Assembly: GCA_039621445.1 (NCBI GenBank)
Contig: CP154954.1
Span: 76,323,137-76,387,136 of the forward strand
DNA: 64,000 nt
Origin: Euglena gracilis
Lineage: Eukaryota; Euglenida; Euglenophyceae; Euglenales
Reading direction: 5' to 3'
Of the stretch, positions 1 to 11,312 are shown piece after piece; position 1 is the first letter of the stretch; every line of letters starts with the position of its first letter. The notes under the pieces were generated by a model. That model saw only the letters and a program-made list of their open reading frames with translations, was not told the DNA's origin and did no database searches. The translations under genes were made by a program, and so were the position numbers.

Positions 1-24
1 TATGTATGTATGTGTGTGTATATA

Positions 25-122
25 CATACATACATACATACATACATACATACATACATACATACATACATACATACATACATACATACATACATACATA
101 CATACATACATACATACATACA

Positions 123-179
<57 letters not shown>

Positions 180-186
180 ACATACA
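25..186. repeat. (CATA)n microsatellite
   Basis: About 125 bp of CATA units passing into a (CATATA)n tract. Confidence 0.95.
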
Positions 187-329
187 TAAATCTGTGTGTA
201 TAATACAAACACACATATATATGCATACTTGTCACTCATTGCGAAGAGAGAATGCCTGGGTGATAGAGCTTTGAATGAGGAAGAGGCAATGAAAATTTGC
301 CACAAAATCTCAAAAATTCCAAAAAAATT

Positions 330-479
330 CCGATGCCTTCGGCACCAGGCCAGCCATTTTTTCATTTTCGTGCCTACCCCACGGGGGGGGGGTCTTGGCC
401 AGAAAACCGGTCAGTCACTCTGAAAAAACCAGCCAGTCACCCTGGGGGTGGGGTGGGACAGGTGTTAAGCAATGGTAGG
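330..479. mobile_element. CAGTCAGTCAC-family fragment
   Basis: GATGCCTTCGGCACCAGGCC, GGTCAGTCACTCTGAAAAAA, CCAGCCAGTCACCC and GTTAAGCAATGGTAG. Right-hand half of the family found at 7.2, 13.8 and 63 kb. It lies just downstream of the leftmost exon of gene C. Confidence 0.5.
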
Positions 480-527
480 TACCCGACCCAACATATTTCT
501 GCCGTTGGCCGCAGCACCCCGGCACAC

Positions 528-684
528 CGTGCTCCCCGCGGCAGTTCATGGAACAGCGCCTCGGGGTCCACCCCGAGGGCCCGGAACTGGGCGTCCTGCT
601 GGGCGGCGAGGCACCGCACCGCCGCCTCCGCGCTGCGGGGCTGCTGGTCCGCCGGGAACAGCCACCGCAGGCCCCGCTGCGCCC
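528..684 (-). CDS. Gene C exon: AQRGLRWLF ... last exon inside the window
   Basis: 157 nt. Acceptor CTCTGTAG; splicing gives GPG|AQRGLRWLFPADQQP, the expected G-P-G-A-x-x-G-L. Continues AAVRCLAAQQDAQFRALGVD. The donor is probably G|GTGTGC. The expected next element (a C-x-C-E-F-D-K-Y-like end) would be left of this window. Confidence 0.8.
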
Positions 685-3337
685 CTACAGAGTGCCAGGG
701 GAGGGGAACGCCCAATGCACCAGAAAAACGAGGCCCAAAAAATCACCCGCACGTTGTGGTTCAGGTGGAACAATAAATCCCAAGAAATCTTTAAATAGGC
801 TATTTATTTTAAGGTGTTATAATTTTTAAATATTGTACACATACTATACATACTTATAATTTTGGGTTGAACCTGTTGTGCCTGGAAAAATGGGCGAGGA
901 TGACCAGAAAGATTCCAAGGTTCCAAAAAAAAAACCAAGATCGACATGAATTGACGGAAAAATGTGCCTCAGGCAGAAATTTCAAAAGACGAAACCTTCT
1001 GAATTCTGAGCAGAGTTGAAAAATCACCCAGAAAAAAAACAACCAAAAATGCACGTTTGCATTCCCTCCCCAGAACAGCGGCCCCATACGAGAATGAGAG
1101 CATTGCCCTAGGCATCAAATTGAAGAAAATGTTGAAAAGTACAAATGGGCCATGTGAGGTTGAATTACACCCGTCCAGCTTTTGCCATGAGCTCAATGTT
1201 TGCTTGTTCTTCACCATTCATTTGCCATTTGTGCATTCTTCCGTTGGGTTATTCTGTCATCAAAATGACAGAATCAACATACATACATACCAATCAACCG
1301 GTGAGGTTATTCTTTGAAAAAACTTTTTTATATTTGTAATTATAACAATTGTGGTTGTACGTAAATCGTACTTGAGGGGCAATCCGTGGATAAAGGCTGC
1401 AGATTCGAAGGCTGCAGAATCTGCAGAAGGCTGCAGATTCGAAATCCACACATGCCAAAAAAAACAACTCTCCTTTTTTTGTTGGCCGGGAAACAAGGAG
1501 TGCTGGTGCAGAAGCCTAGCAAATTAGTTTTTAACTGGAAGGGGGGAGGATTGAACCCAACCTAATCCTAACCTGCAGCCAAGCAGTGAGAATACTGCAC
1601 CCAAGTGGGTGGCGAGCGGTTCAATATTGAGATGTGGCGCGTGTTTTTGAAACGCAATGTGACGGCACATGTCACATTACATTTTGTGTGAAAAAAATTG
1701 GTGTGAAAGAGGACAAACCATTTATTTCATGAAGATCAAATTGCAAAAAAAAACACGAAAAACAATGGAAAGGCTGGTCTCTGGCACACCAGGGCCGAGC
1801 ACCACGTGGTGGTTCTCGTTGTAGACGTCTGCGTTCCAGTAACCGAGATCCACGCAGACCTGGTAGCCGATGAAGCGGCCGACCCCCCGCAGCGCCGTCA
1901 CGATGGCGTACGTGGCGGCGGAGTCCCGGCAGTGCAGGATGCGGCCCATCGCGGCGGGCACCGCCTGCAGAGTGCCGAGCGGTCTTGGATGGGTGGGTCG
2001 ACAGCCCCCTCGATTCGCTTCGTGAAACCCCCGGACGTGCTCTGTCCCCTGTGCCCATACCAACCCACACATTTGTTGTGAACAAATGCTACACTAGTGC
2101 CTTTGAAGCCTTTTCCGAGAACGCAAAAATTACGCGAACAATGTTTCAGGACAAGCCTGCAATAAAACGTAACTGTAACTAGAACACTGCGACTCCACTG
2201 TGCAACAAGCCAAACAAACCCAACCCAGCGGTGCCACGTCTGCATTACTGGGACGTTCACGACATGGGACATTGAACGCTGTTGGCTGATTCCAGGATGT
2301 AAAGATGGATGGAAACTTGCCCATTTGTCAATTTGCTTGGGCTTTCCTGCTGGGCATTATCCCTGGAAAGACATTGACATCAAGCAACCCGGCCCAAACA
2401 GTCCATACAAGGCACTTGTTTTGTGCCACGTGTGTCTTTTTCCCAAATCTTGAGACCAGTATACATCAAGAAAACATTATTTTTTACCGAACTCCCAGGC
2501 ATCCATTTCTTTAACGACCCCAGGGGGGTTGCTGGGCTAGGGCTAGAAATTTGGGTTGGCTAAAAATTTGGGTTGGCTAACCCCCTGGGGGCTGGACTCC
2601 GGCTGGACCTGAGCTGGGACGGGCTTGGCCGAAATCAGACAATGGCCTAAAAAAAATGACCTGCAAAACACAGTTGTGAAAAAAATGAGCATCTGACAAC
2701 CCCTCCAAAAAGCCCAAAACACTCCCAAAACACCATTTTTGGCCATTTTTTTGAACACTTTTTTCCCCCAAAAGGGGCTGGCGAGCAGGGCTAGCAGCAC
2801 CCTCCCCCCCCGAGGGATGCTGCTGCAGCTGGGCTGGACCAAAATAAGAGAAGGCTGCAGCAGCCCCCCCCCCCGGGGGTCTGCAAAACCTTAAAAAGAT
2901 GGATGCTCCCAGGAGGAAAGGTACTCATATTGAGAAGAGAAACATGTTTCTCAGTTCAAGGTATATGAAAACTGGACTTACACAATCGCGAGGCGGGCAC
3001 ACAGCGCGGAGGTCGTCAAACATCGCCGCGGCCCGCACCACCTTGCAGCCCCGCCCCTCCCCCGCCGCCACCGGCAGGGACGCTGGGAGGCGTTGATGTC
3101 AGAGTGGCAGGCGAGAAAAGTTGTGCGGTTCCAGGAACTTGGCACACCTATCGGTGCACACAAATGGATCAACAGCGGTGAAAACATTGGACAAAAACGG
3201 CATGCCATGAGGCATTTTGGAGGACCACCGGTCCATTAATCACCCCCCCCATTAGTCGCCCAGAGGAAGGGGGGGGTTGGGGGTGACTAAGCCCCTTTGT
3301 GTGCTAAATATTTTCCGGAGAAAAATGCAGTTGACAC

Positions 3338-3383
<46 letters not shown>

Positions 3384-6306
3384 CGCGCGCGCGTCATAGA
3401 CACGTTGTGTCATAAGCACTGCACCACGGGACATAAGACATCTTTGGGTATGGGAAAAGTGTGGTCGAGACGGGGTGTGTGTGATGGACAAGCTGTGTTA
3501 AGAGGGGGGTACAAAATATGTGCACCACATATGTTGCTCCCTCCTCCAGTAACTTAGCAGCCCACAGGGCCTACAACCATATTGGCGGAGCAGTTGCGAT
3601 ACGCCAGTTTTGAAACACCCAAATAGTGGAAAGCTTCGCTCACTTGAGAATCAACTAAAATTATGTTTTTGCCTTCCGTCGCCCTTTCACAAAGCAACAC
3701 AAATATTCTTCTCTCTCCCAGAACCTCCTCTCCCTGAAAAACACCCCTGGGGCCTGGACACCGCCAGGCAAAATGCTTGCAAGGGTACCCCTGGCTCCAG
3801 TCCAACTGACCCCCCGGCTCGAGTCAGTTGGGCTGTGCCTTTCGGGGTACTTCGAAAACAGGCACATAGAAGGCCACCCCCAGAAAGGATTATGCAGCAC
3901 AGAATCCCTGAACTGGAAGGAGAGGAACGAACCCACATTGTATGCTGGGTTGCTCACCTTGCCGAGCTCGCGCTGAATGCGCCGAACTTTGGTCATGAAC
4001 TCCTCCTGTGTGTGGCAGGGTGGAATACGGGTGGCGACACTGTGCACAATCGGTGGTCAGAGGTACTATGCTCAAACCAGTTCTCCTACACTTCCAAAGA
4101 GAGCCCTTGAACCTCCAGGGAGGCTCATGAGCCTTCTTGAATTTAAAACAAAAGAATATCACGTACCCTCAAATGTCATCCAAAATTACAAAAATATGTT
4201 ATAAATTGGATATAAATTACAAATTGAAGAGATAAATCTGATATATTCATACATATACACACATAATAATGTTCAGAGAGGTGTAATTAAAACCTCCCTC
4301 AATCATAACACCCCTACAACCCACCCAATGTTGGGGGTGAGATGCAAATAGCGGCAGATGTGCCGATGTCAAAGAGTTCAATCTGTCTTCTTTTCATGAG
4401 GTCAGTGAGTCAAAAAGCCTTTCTGAGCACACCTTGGAGAAGGAGGAGGTGGTCTGCAGCCCCAACCTTGGAACGGGAAGCTGCCCAGTTCTGTTGCTAC
4501 TGCCCCCCCCCCCAAACAAAAACGTCACCTTGTATGGCCGATCATTGGTTTACGTCAGGTGTGTGCTTTGCCGACACCACTTTTGCACCCACCGGGCCCT
4601 AAAAGGTGTGAAATGAACTAAATATTACAGTTTGGGAGAATTGTCACAATGGGCGATACACGGAAGCCAATGCCCCTCCCGCCCGCGGGCAGTGCCCCGG
4701 GCCGCATGGACTCCGACCAGTTGAAGTACGCGCGGAACAGCAGCACGTTGAACAGCAGGTCGGCCGGGCGGTCCCGCAGCGGCTCCAGCACGTTCGCGAC
4801 GAGCCAGACCGTCTCCCGGTCGACGGCATCCAACGGTGGGCCGACCCCCCCCCCCCGGGGAGGCTGGCCCCCCAGGCTTCGGTTTGCCAACCCCGGTTTG
4901 GACCCCGGTGCCTGCCGACCCAGCCAATTTTGCCTTGAAAATGGCTGCTTTCGGGCCCCAGTGCCTTTGGCGCCAGGGGTTTGCAAAGAGCACTCCCTCC
5001 CCCCCCCAAAACCTGATCCCCGCAGGGGTGCAAACTTGCTTAAAAAGAAGCTTGCACCCCGCGCATGAGGGAGCTACCTTCAATCGTTCAATCGACCCAT
5101 CCACCTTCTTCTCTCATTCTGTCACCGGCGTGTCTGTTTTCCCTGGCTGTGCTGCTGCATCAAGTTTCTCGTGGGCATGTGACCCGTTGAGACAACAGTG
5201 TGAACAGAGGAATGTGTTTGTCCTCGGAATTACACATGTTCCACAGAAAGCCAGCCCGTGGCACTTCTGCTCGCCGTCCCGACCGGGTCACATTGCCCAA
5301 GCCAATTCCAGTCACCCTCCCCCGTGGGTAGGTCAGCAGCAGCTGAACAGTTGCATGAGCAAGGAAGCGGAACACGTTGCACATCCGGCCGCGGGGAATG
5401 ATGATGGCAGAGCCCACCATGTGCAACTTTCCCCCCACCGCAACAGGCAACAAATATGCTGCCACGCTTTCAAACTTTTGGGCGGAAGAATCCCCCAAAA
5501 AAAAGCAAAATTCACAGAAATGTGCCCTTGACAACAGGCGAAGTGTCAACCGACGTTTTCTGTCTGGGGGGAGGTTTAAATTCACATTTGTGGACCCAAT
5601 CATGCAGCGTGCATATGTAACCTCTCGAGGCCCTGAGCAGGATCCTCCGTCCAGGGCTGCGGGGCTCCACAGAGCCATCGGTGGAAGACGCGGTGCCTCT
5701 CCACGAGATGCTTGCAGGCCGTTTCCCTGCCATTTATGGAGTTGGTTGAGGGAGATCGGAGGGGGTGGCATGCCAACCATTTTGCTGCTTGTTTCGGTTT
5801 TCCACTGTTGAAATTGATGCTAGCTACGATGTTGTTGAAAATTTACAAAGCTCTACAAAAATATGCAAATTGTAGAAGAGATTGCACATCATTTTGGCCC
5901 GGGAGGTTTGATTTTCCCGTCCAGGTAACACCCAAACATTACACCCAAGCTTGCTTTGAAGGCAAATAATGACTTTTGACTGGAAGTTGGATTCTTGCAT
6001 GTGGGCTACATCCATATATGGGCCGATATTGCACATAGAAGGAACAGGCGGACAGTGGGCGCAAAATAAATGACACCCAAAATTTCATCCCTCCGAATAA
6101 AGCCCCGGACTCTTGATGGCCTTCAAATCCCGCCCAAATGCAAAACCACGGGGTTTGGCATTCTGGCGTCTTATGGAGGGGAAAGGCAGGTGGGAGCACA
6201 CTGCCAGCCCCCCCCCCCAAGCTCAGGCCATCCCGCCACCGGGCGACCGCCTGCGCAGCGGAACCACAGCGCCAGGTTCTCGGGCCGGTACTGCGGCTCC
6301 ATCACC
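528..6306 (-). CDS. Gene C (split gene, partial): protein with a 5-hmdU DNA kinase helical domain (HMUDK_hel-like)
   Basis: Eight minus-strand exons read in frame from 6,306 to 528, giving about 253 residues; the start (right) and the end (beyond the left edge) are missing. Landmarks in order: ALWFRY, LVERHRVFHRW, PQPWTEDP, RMCNVFRFLDRETVWL, ADLLFNVLLFRAYFNW, KVVRAAAMFDDL, GVGRFIGYQVCVDLGY, NENHHVVLGPGAQRGLRWLF. This series (E-R-H-R, P-W-T-x-D-P, F/C-N-V-x-R, L-F-N-x-L-L-F-R, V-G-x-F-x-x-Y-Q, G-P-G-x-x-x-G-L) is the conserved course of the helical domain fused to phage hydroxymethyl-dUMP DNA kinases and found alone in some eukaryotic proteins. The catalytic kinase P-loop is not in this window, so the activity is unknown; a role in thymine hypermodification or its recognition is inference. 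Introns of both kinds interrupt it. Confidence 0.75.
1790..1964 (-). CDS. Gene C exon: GVGRFIGYQVCVDLGY ... VVLGPG
   Basis: 175 nt. Acceptor CTCTGCAG, donor G|GTGTGC. AVPAAMGRILHCRDSAATYA, then IVTALRGVGRFIGYQVCVDL, then YNENHHVVLGPG. The V-G-x-F-(I/L)-x-Y-Q-x-x-x-D-L and G-P-G motifs are strongly conserved in the HMUDK helical domain. Confidence 0.85.
2496..2905. mobile_element. Inverted-repeat element, family shared with 41.85 kb
   Basis: CAGGCATCCATTTCTTTAACG at the left and AAAAAGATGGATGCTC at the right are related inverse copies. Interior GGACCTGAGCTGGGACGGGC, GAAATCAGACAATGGCCTAA and AGCAGGGCTAGCAGCACCC recur almost unchanged at 41,853-42,160. In the gene C intron between 1,964 and 2,982. 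Confidence 0.6.
2982..3041 (-). CDS. Gene C exon (20 codons): VVRAAAMFDDLRAVCPPRDC
   Basis: 60 nt; acceptor CTGCAAG, donor GTAAGT, phase 0-0. Corresponds to the conserved V-(F/V)-x-A-A-x-x-x-x-x-L segment of the family. Confidence 0.75.
3339..3394. repeat. (GT)n(GC)n microsatellite
   Basis: GT repeats followed directly by GC repeats; the alternating purine-pyrimidine run is prone to Z-DNA. Confidence 0.95.
3958..4005 (-). CDS. Gene C exon (16 codons): EEFMTKVRRIQRELGK
   Basis: 48 nt with conventional ends on both sides (CACACAG acceptor, AAG|GTGAGC donor), phase 0-0. Basic amphipathic helix that fits between the L-F-R-x-F-N segment and K-V-V-R-A-A. Confidence 0.75.
4660..4821 (-). CDS. Gene C exon: DRETVWLVANVL ... 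LLFNVLLFRAYFNW
   Basis: 162 nt, exactly 54 codons. The 3' end of the preceding intron is GGATGccgtc; an AG three codons inside would lose the conserved D-R-E. The donor after GIGFR is GTATCG. Carries the D-R-x-T-x-W-L and L-L-F-N-x-L-L-F-R-x-x-x-x-x-E-S motifs. Confidence 0.8.
4873..5054. mobile_element. MITE of the 27,550 family (degraded)
   Basis: CAGGCTTCGGTTTGCCAACCCC at the left, TTAAAAAGAAGCTTG at the right; interior TGCCTGCCGACCCAGCCAA and CAGTGCCTTTGGCGCCAGG as in the 13.5-kb copy. No convincing duplication. Lies in the gene C intron between 4,821 and 5,361. Confidence 0.55.
5361..5399 (-). CDS. Gene C micro-exon (13 codons): IPRGRMCNVFRFL
   Basis: 39 nt, phase 0-0, flanked on both sides by introns without GT/AG. 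Supplies the N-V-x-R-x-L of the family between P-W-T-x-D-P and D-R-x-T. No gene finder using GT-AG would place it. Confidence 0.75.
5639..5709 (-). CDS. Gene C exon: LVERHRVFHRW...PWTEDP
   Basis: 71 nt, phase 1 to 0. Encodes LVERHRVFHRWLCGAPQPWT then EDP, the most diagnostic N-terminal motif of the HMUDK helical domain. Both edges are nonconventional (CTGcaagc before it, gctCAGGGCC after it). Confidence 0.8.
6257..6306 (-). CDS. Gene C exon: start of readable region (VMEPQYRPENLALWFR)
   Basis: 50 nt. Acceptor GGGCCAG; the left edge follows the CA/TG rule (intron gcgCAGGCGG). The first base of the next codon (T) joins AT of the next exon to give FR-Y-LVERH, exactly the aromatic-hydrophobic run expected before E-R-H-R in the family. 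Confidence 0.65.
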
Positions 6307-6309
6307 CTG

Positions 6310-7190
6310 GCCCGGCCGGGGCAGTGCCGGGAGGCGGCATTTGTGGGCGCTGTGTGGGGGAGAATGGGGGACCATACCAACCGCTTTGCTACACCGGGGC
6401 ATGGCAGGGCAGAGTTCGACGCCAGGGCAGGGGGGAGGGGGACCTCCCCCCTTCCTTCACCGTACCGTCCGTACACGCTCCCAATATCGAACCCGACTGC
6501 AGGGTTCGACGGCTCAATCCCCCTCCCCAAACCACTCTGAATACCCTGAGGCATTATGTGCCCGAATGACGTTTCACGGGGGAGCCGAAAAAAAGGGGGG
6601 GGGACGGGAAACCCCCAAATGATTTTCTCTTCGGCAACAACATGAAAAAAATAAATAAAACTAAAAAATAGACCAGAACAAATAAAAAGCCAGAAAATGG
6701 ATTATTGCTGCTAAACAGAAGCCCAAAATGACGATTAAATTGGCATTAGAAGATACCCTTGGCAGAAAGCATGTCTTTAGTGCTCTCGAAGAGGGCGGAA
6801 GATACTCTTGGGAAAATGGAAATGGGTTCATCAATGATTCTGGGGCAATGTCCAAAGAAGGTTGCAGGGGCTGGCACCAAAAACGTTGGTCTAATACCTT
6901 TGCGGGGGAGAAGTTGTTTGGAGACTCACCCCAAACACAAACCACTTTTCGAGAGCCACCCCCCCCCCCCGAGGCCGGCTACAACACTCAGTGAAGCCAG
7001 AATTCCTCACCCTCCATGCATTTTGTCCGTTTGTGCAGGTGGGGGGTTACTCAGTCACCCGGTGGGGGCAGGGTTGTATGGGAAGGCGCCTGGTGAGGGG
7101 GTCGAGCCCCCCCACCCACCCACCTTGGCACCCGCTCAAAGAAAGCTCCTTTGGTGCCGAAGGAAAAATTTGGCCTAAAAATCAGCGCCC
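6310..7190. other. No recognised gene
   Basis: Upstream (minus sense) of the first readable exon of gene C. Contains a C-run/G-run block, a fragment reading CCCAATATCGAACCC near 6,480 (a remnant end of the CAGGGTTCGATAT family), and AT-rich sequence. Earlier exons of gene C are expected here or further right. Confidence 0.5.
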
Positions 7191-7194
7191 CCAG

Positions 7195-7535
7195 AAATAC
7201 AGGAAAGCCTGGTGGGGGTCGGACCCGGGGGCGGGGGGGTCACTTCCACTCTTTCAAAAACCAGTCACTCACTTTTTTTCCCCGGAAAAACAGTTGGTCA
7301 CTACCCATGGGGGGGGGGGGTCGGCCACTCTGGAATCCAAAAGGAAATTTGACCAAAAACGTGAAAAAAGCCAACTTTTTTTTTACGCCTTCGGCACCAG
7401 GTCACATGAGTTTTTTACTGACCCCCCCCCCCCCCGGGGGGGGGGGGGGGGGCCGGACTAAAAACCAGTCAGTGACTCTGAAAAAACCAGTCACCCACAG
7501 GGGGGGGGGTCGGCCAGTGACCAAATGATTGTGTG
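7195..7535. mobile_element. CAGTCAGTCAC-family element
   Basis: CCAGTCACTCACTTTTT, CGCCTTCGGCACCAGGTCAC and CCAGTCAGTGACTCTGAAAA units, separated by G/C runs, in the same order as 62,938-63,394 and 13,820-14,115. Ends approximate, no duplication found. Confidence 0.5.
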
Positions 7536-7539
7536 CCAT

Positions 7540-9195
7540 ACCACCAGTATGGCGGTGGGGGGTGGTCAACCCCCCCCACCCACCACGGTTGCGGGGATTC
7601 CCGTACAGCCCTGGGGAGTGACAACCAGGCAACGTGGGGAGCCGCCTGAACTGTGACGGAGCAGCAGCAACATGACTCGCTGTCGGCCTTGCAGACAGCT
7701 CCCCCCCCAGTCCAAAGTGCAGTGTGTCCTGGCCAGCACCGTTTTTCTCGGTGGCTTTTCATTCTGCACAATTTGAATAGCAAGAAGCACAAATTGAATT
7801 ACTGTGCTTTACTGGCTGAAATGGTACAATAAAAAAGCATTGTTGCCTAATGGAAAAATCAGAGGTTCCCCCCGGAGACGTTTGGTATCAAGTCTGTATC
7901 TGTGTCTGAGTGTGAGTGTGAGTGTGAGTGTGAGTGCAAGTCAGAATGAAATTCAGAGCAGGCAAACAAGCTAAAATACCACAAACACATTCCTGGGCTG
8001 ATGAATCGAGTCGGGCGAAAATGTCAAAAGAAAAAAGAATTTCGTTTGGATGCAAAGAAGGGGCGGCATAGCGACTTGGCAATGGCCTGCAAGATCTGCT
8101 GCCAACGTGTCGCAGGTGAGGCGCAAGGAGGGAAGACGCATATCCAACGTTCTCATCAATTGCCTTGCCATTTGAAAATTGTATCCCATAGGTCATTGTA
8201 TCCCATGGGTCACATTGTTTCCTGAATCAACACAATTCCAAAAAAAGATGTTCTTGGAGGTGCATGATGATACAAACTTATTCCCTGGAACGCATAAAAT
8301 TAACATTTTTTTTAATTCATGCTTAGGATTGGATGCTGGTTCACCTGGACAGTCACATGATGAGGGTGACTTTTTTTAACCAGCAAAAGCTGATTTAAAA
8401 ATTTGTTCTGCAAAATGGATGGACTGCATTTTTTGTGAAAACTTTCCCGAAATTTTTTGATCTCGTGTTAAACTTCATGAATCAGTCTGGACATCCTCAG
8501 GGGGTGGGTGCCTTTGGTGCTGGTGTAGGTACCTCCCACTTCGTTGGATCGTCCAAATGCAACTGGAAAAAATGTGGAAAAACGGTGGACAAATATCTTA
8601 ATGCTGGAAAAATCTTAAATATAAGCAATCATCAGATATGCTCGGCACTCAGGGGCTGGACTTTTGATTAAACTTTTACGTCCAAATTTATTCAGCCCCT
8701 TGTTTTTATCCCAGTGTTGAACATGGGGGGGAAATGGACAAATGGGTTTAGGGGTTCAGAGGGGAAAAAAACTGTTCAACGTGGAGCCACAATTATCTAG
8801 GCCGTGTGGGAGAAAATTTCAATAATCCTGTATTCCAAAGCCGGAGTGTGCAGGAACACACTCTGGCTTTTCCCATGTTAATACTTCCAATTCTACTCTA
8901 ATAATCCAGTCTAATGCTACCAGTCCAATGTTAATACCACAAATCTGAACTGTTTGTGTTTCATCGTGACCAGCCCCATGATTTCCTTCTTGGGAAAATT
9001 TGAATTAAAACAGCACATGGTATTCTTTGCACCTTCCCAGGAGAGATTCCAAATCAAAAAAGAGCCTGGCGCGTGTGGACAACTTTGCATGTTGACCTAT
9101 GTGTGTGCCAGCGACGCATTGTGCGAAATGGAGCATCCCACCACCGCCTTGGGACGATCCAATTCTCTGAGCCGGGATCGCGTGGGTAGCATTCG
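7540..9195. other. No recognised gene
   Basis: Moderate GC, no coding-like island. An ACACTCTGGCTTTTCCC/CCGGAGTGTG-type stem occurs near 8,840-8,875. Confidence 0.5.
7898..7938. repeat. (GTGTGA)n microsatellite
   Basis: About six imperfect units. Confidence 0.85.
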
Positions 9196-9203
9196 GTGGT
9201 GAC

Positions 9204-11312
9204 CAGGCACCTATATTCAAGCCCAAAAAATTCCCATTTTTGGCCATTTTAGGTCATTTTAAGGTACAGGTGGGGGTTCTGAAATCATAATGTTGCGTCA
9301 TGTTTGTCCCGAAAACTGTTTCATAACGTGTGCAAACCTCCATTTATTCAGTGAAAAGAAAAGAATGCAAAATTCATGAACACTGGATCAAAACCAGAGG
9401 AAGCTCAACAAATCGTAATTATTAACCATAGAGGGATTCTGAACAGTAAGAATTTACGGCAGTGAAAATTTTTCAAAAAAACGTCGGACAAATACTTAAA
9501 GTTTTTATTTGCACTACCAAAGAAGCGCCCGGATTTTTGTATTTTGTGAATATACACCATTTTGCGGGAATTCGCAAAAAGAGAAGTCGTCTTTTCTGAA
9601 AGATGATGCTGTTGCCTGGTGAAATCCAATTTGATTTGGCATTGTTTTAGCCATTTGACCTTTTTGGCATAAATGAGAGAGGATGGCAGAGATCAAAGGG
9701 CAAAGCTATTCCTCTTCTCAGTGTTTGTTTTCCCCTTTGGGGAAACTTAATACTAAAAAGAAAACCGACAATTGTAATTCTGAGCTTAGGTTGGACTTCA
9801 TTCTTAAGAATAATAGAAAAGGAGATTTCTCACCTTTATCAAAAGAGTTAATAAATATGCTTAGGATATTCTCATGATAATTACCCTTCCTTACTGAATA
9901 TCATTGTGTATATAAGAATCCAAGAAATGGAGAGATTGAAGATAAAATTTACTGCTGACAATTTGGATACGCATATTTTGAGAAAACCCTTGCAAGCAAT
10001 GCTTTGATAGCAAATGACCTTGTGAAGGCCTTTTTGTTTCATGAGTTTAAGCAATCATTAATTGATTACATAGATCTTTCTACTTCATCTAATGGACGTA
10101 TATGGGCATTTTGTTCAACACCTAAATGATAGAAGAATGAGATTGAAGATATCATACCTAAACTTTCTGCCAGCAAGGAGCAAAAAAAGTAGAAACATGC
10201 ACTATTGCATACTTTCTACAGTTAGTATATTTGGTACTAGAAGGAGTGACCTTGGTCCTTCTTACCTTTTCTATTTCTTTGAATATATCTGTAGCAAAGC
10301 TTCCTCAAGAAGATGGTATAGATAAAAGTAAGTTAAAGTTAATCACTTTGGAAAGGGTAACAGCTGCGAGAAAAATGATGAAATTGTACATGACTTTATT
10401 TTCTTTATCTATTGATTTACTTCCTGTATTTCCAGGTAACAACTTGACTTTTCATCCTTTTAAGGAAAAGGTTTTATTCACTGGCTAATATCTACCTTGA
10501 GAACAGAAAATAAAAAATGCTTTGAAAATTATTGTTCTACAATTGCACACTCATCACGAAGCGAATCTAGAGATAAGTTTATTTATAGGTCTGACTCTCG
10601 TCAAAAGAAAAACGATGAAGATTAAAAAAGAAAAGTAAAGAAAAAGGGTACTTCTTGTGTAGAAAGGTTTCAAATCTTCCTGAGTGATTATATATGAACT
10701 AAATATATCATCTAATATGGCGAATTTATCCATAACCATATCAAAAATCATCACTTTTATCATCAAAGAAAGAAATGAGGAAGGAGTATCGGCATACACA
10801 TAAAAAAGGTTTCTAGATATATCAGCAAAAACTGCTTTATTTTTCTCAGCAAACGTAGTGGAACAATAAGTCTGTTAGCGATGAAGAAAAAAATTATTTC
10901 AGGAGGACTTATGGAATTTTTATTCTATTTCCCTCAAGTTTTTGACTTTGAAAACATATACAAAATATGTATATATATTAAAAATATATATACATACATA
11001 CATATATACATATATATATATATACATATATACATATATATAGAAATATATATATATAGAACATATCTTATGTATATATGTATATATATGTATATATATA
11101 ACATATCTTTATTCACATATGTGAAAAAAAGAAGAAAGAAAGACAAAGAAACACATGACAACAAAAAAAGACACTGAAAATCATTACCTGAAAGTCTTCA
11201 GTTGTTCACAAAAAAATTGTTGTGCAACAGATTCTTTCCCATTTTGGGCCACCTTAGGCCATTTTAGGCCATTTTAGGCCATTTTAGGCCATTTTAGATA
11301 TATAGGTGCCTG
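9204..11312. mobile_element. hAT-like DNA transposon, 2.1 kb, AT-rich, decayed
   Basis: Begins CAGGCACCTATAT and ends ATATAGGTGCCTG, a perfect terminal inverted repeat of 13 bp, and is flanked on both sides by the identical 8 bp GTGGTGAC (9,196-9,203 and 11,313-11,320). CAGG ends with 8-bp duplications are the hAT signature. Subterminal GGCCATTTTAGG units occur at both ends (tandem five-fold at 11,245-11,297). The interior (about 9,680-10,930) is strikingly AT-rich against the window and contains broken plus-strand reading frames such as IANDLVKAFLFHEFKQSL and LPQEDGIDKSKLKLITLERV. These may be a decayed transposase, but I cannot identify its catalytic residues. A (TA/TATACA)n tract fills 10,960-11,105. 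Confidence 0.8.

Noticed and set aside
3300-3400. Z-DNA-prone GT/GC run as a promoter element
   Set aside because: Such runs occur at many non-promoter places in this window; no start of transcription can be argued.
4813-4814. AG at this position as acceptor of the DRETVWL exon
   Set aside because: Would remove the conserved D-R-E; the nonconventional end GGATGccgtc restores it and is complementary to the 5' end.
5160-5780. 206-residue minus frame as one exon of gene C
   Set aside because: It changes frame relative to PWTEDP and reads through two intron segments; the conserved motifs need the split exons.
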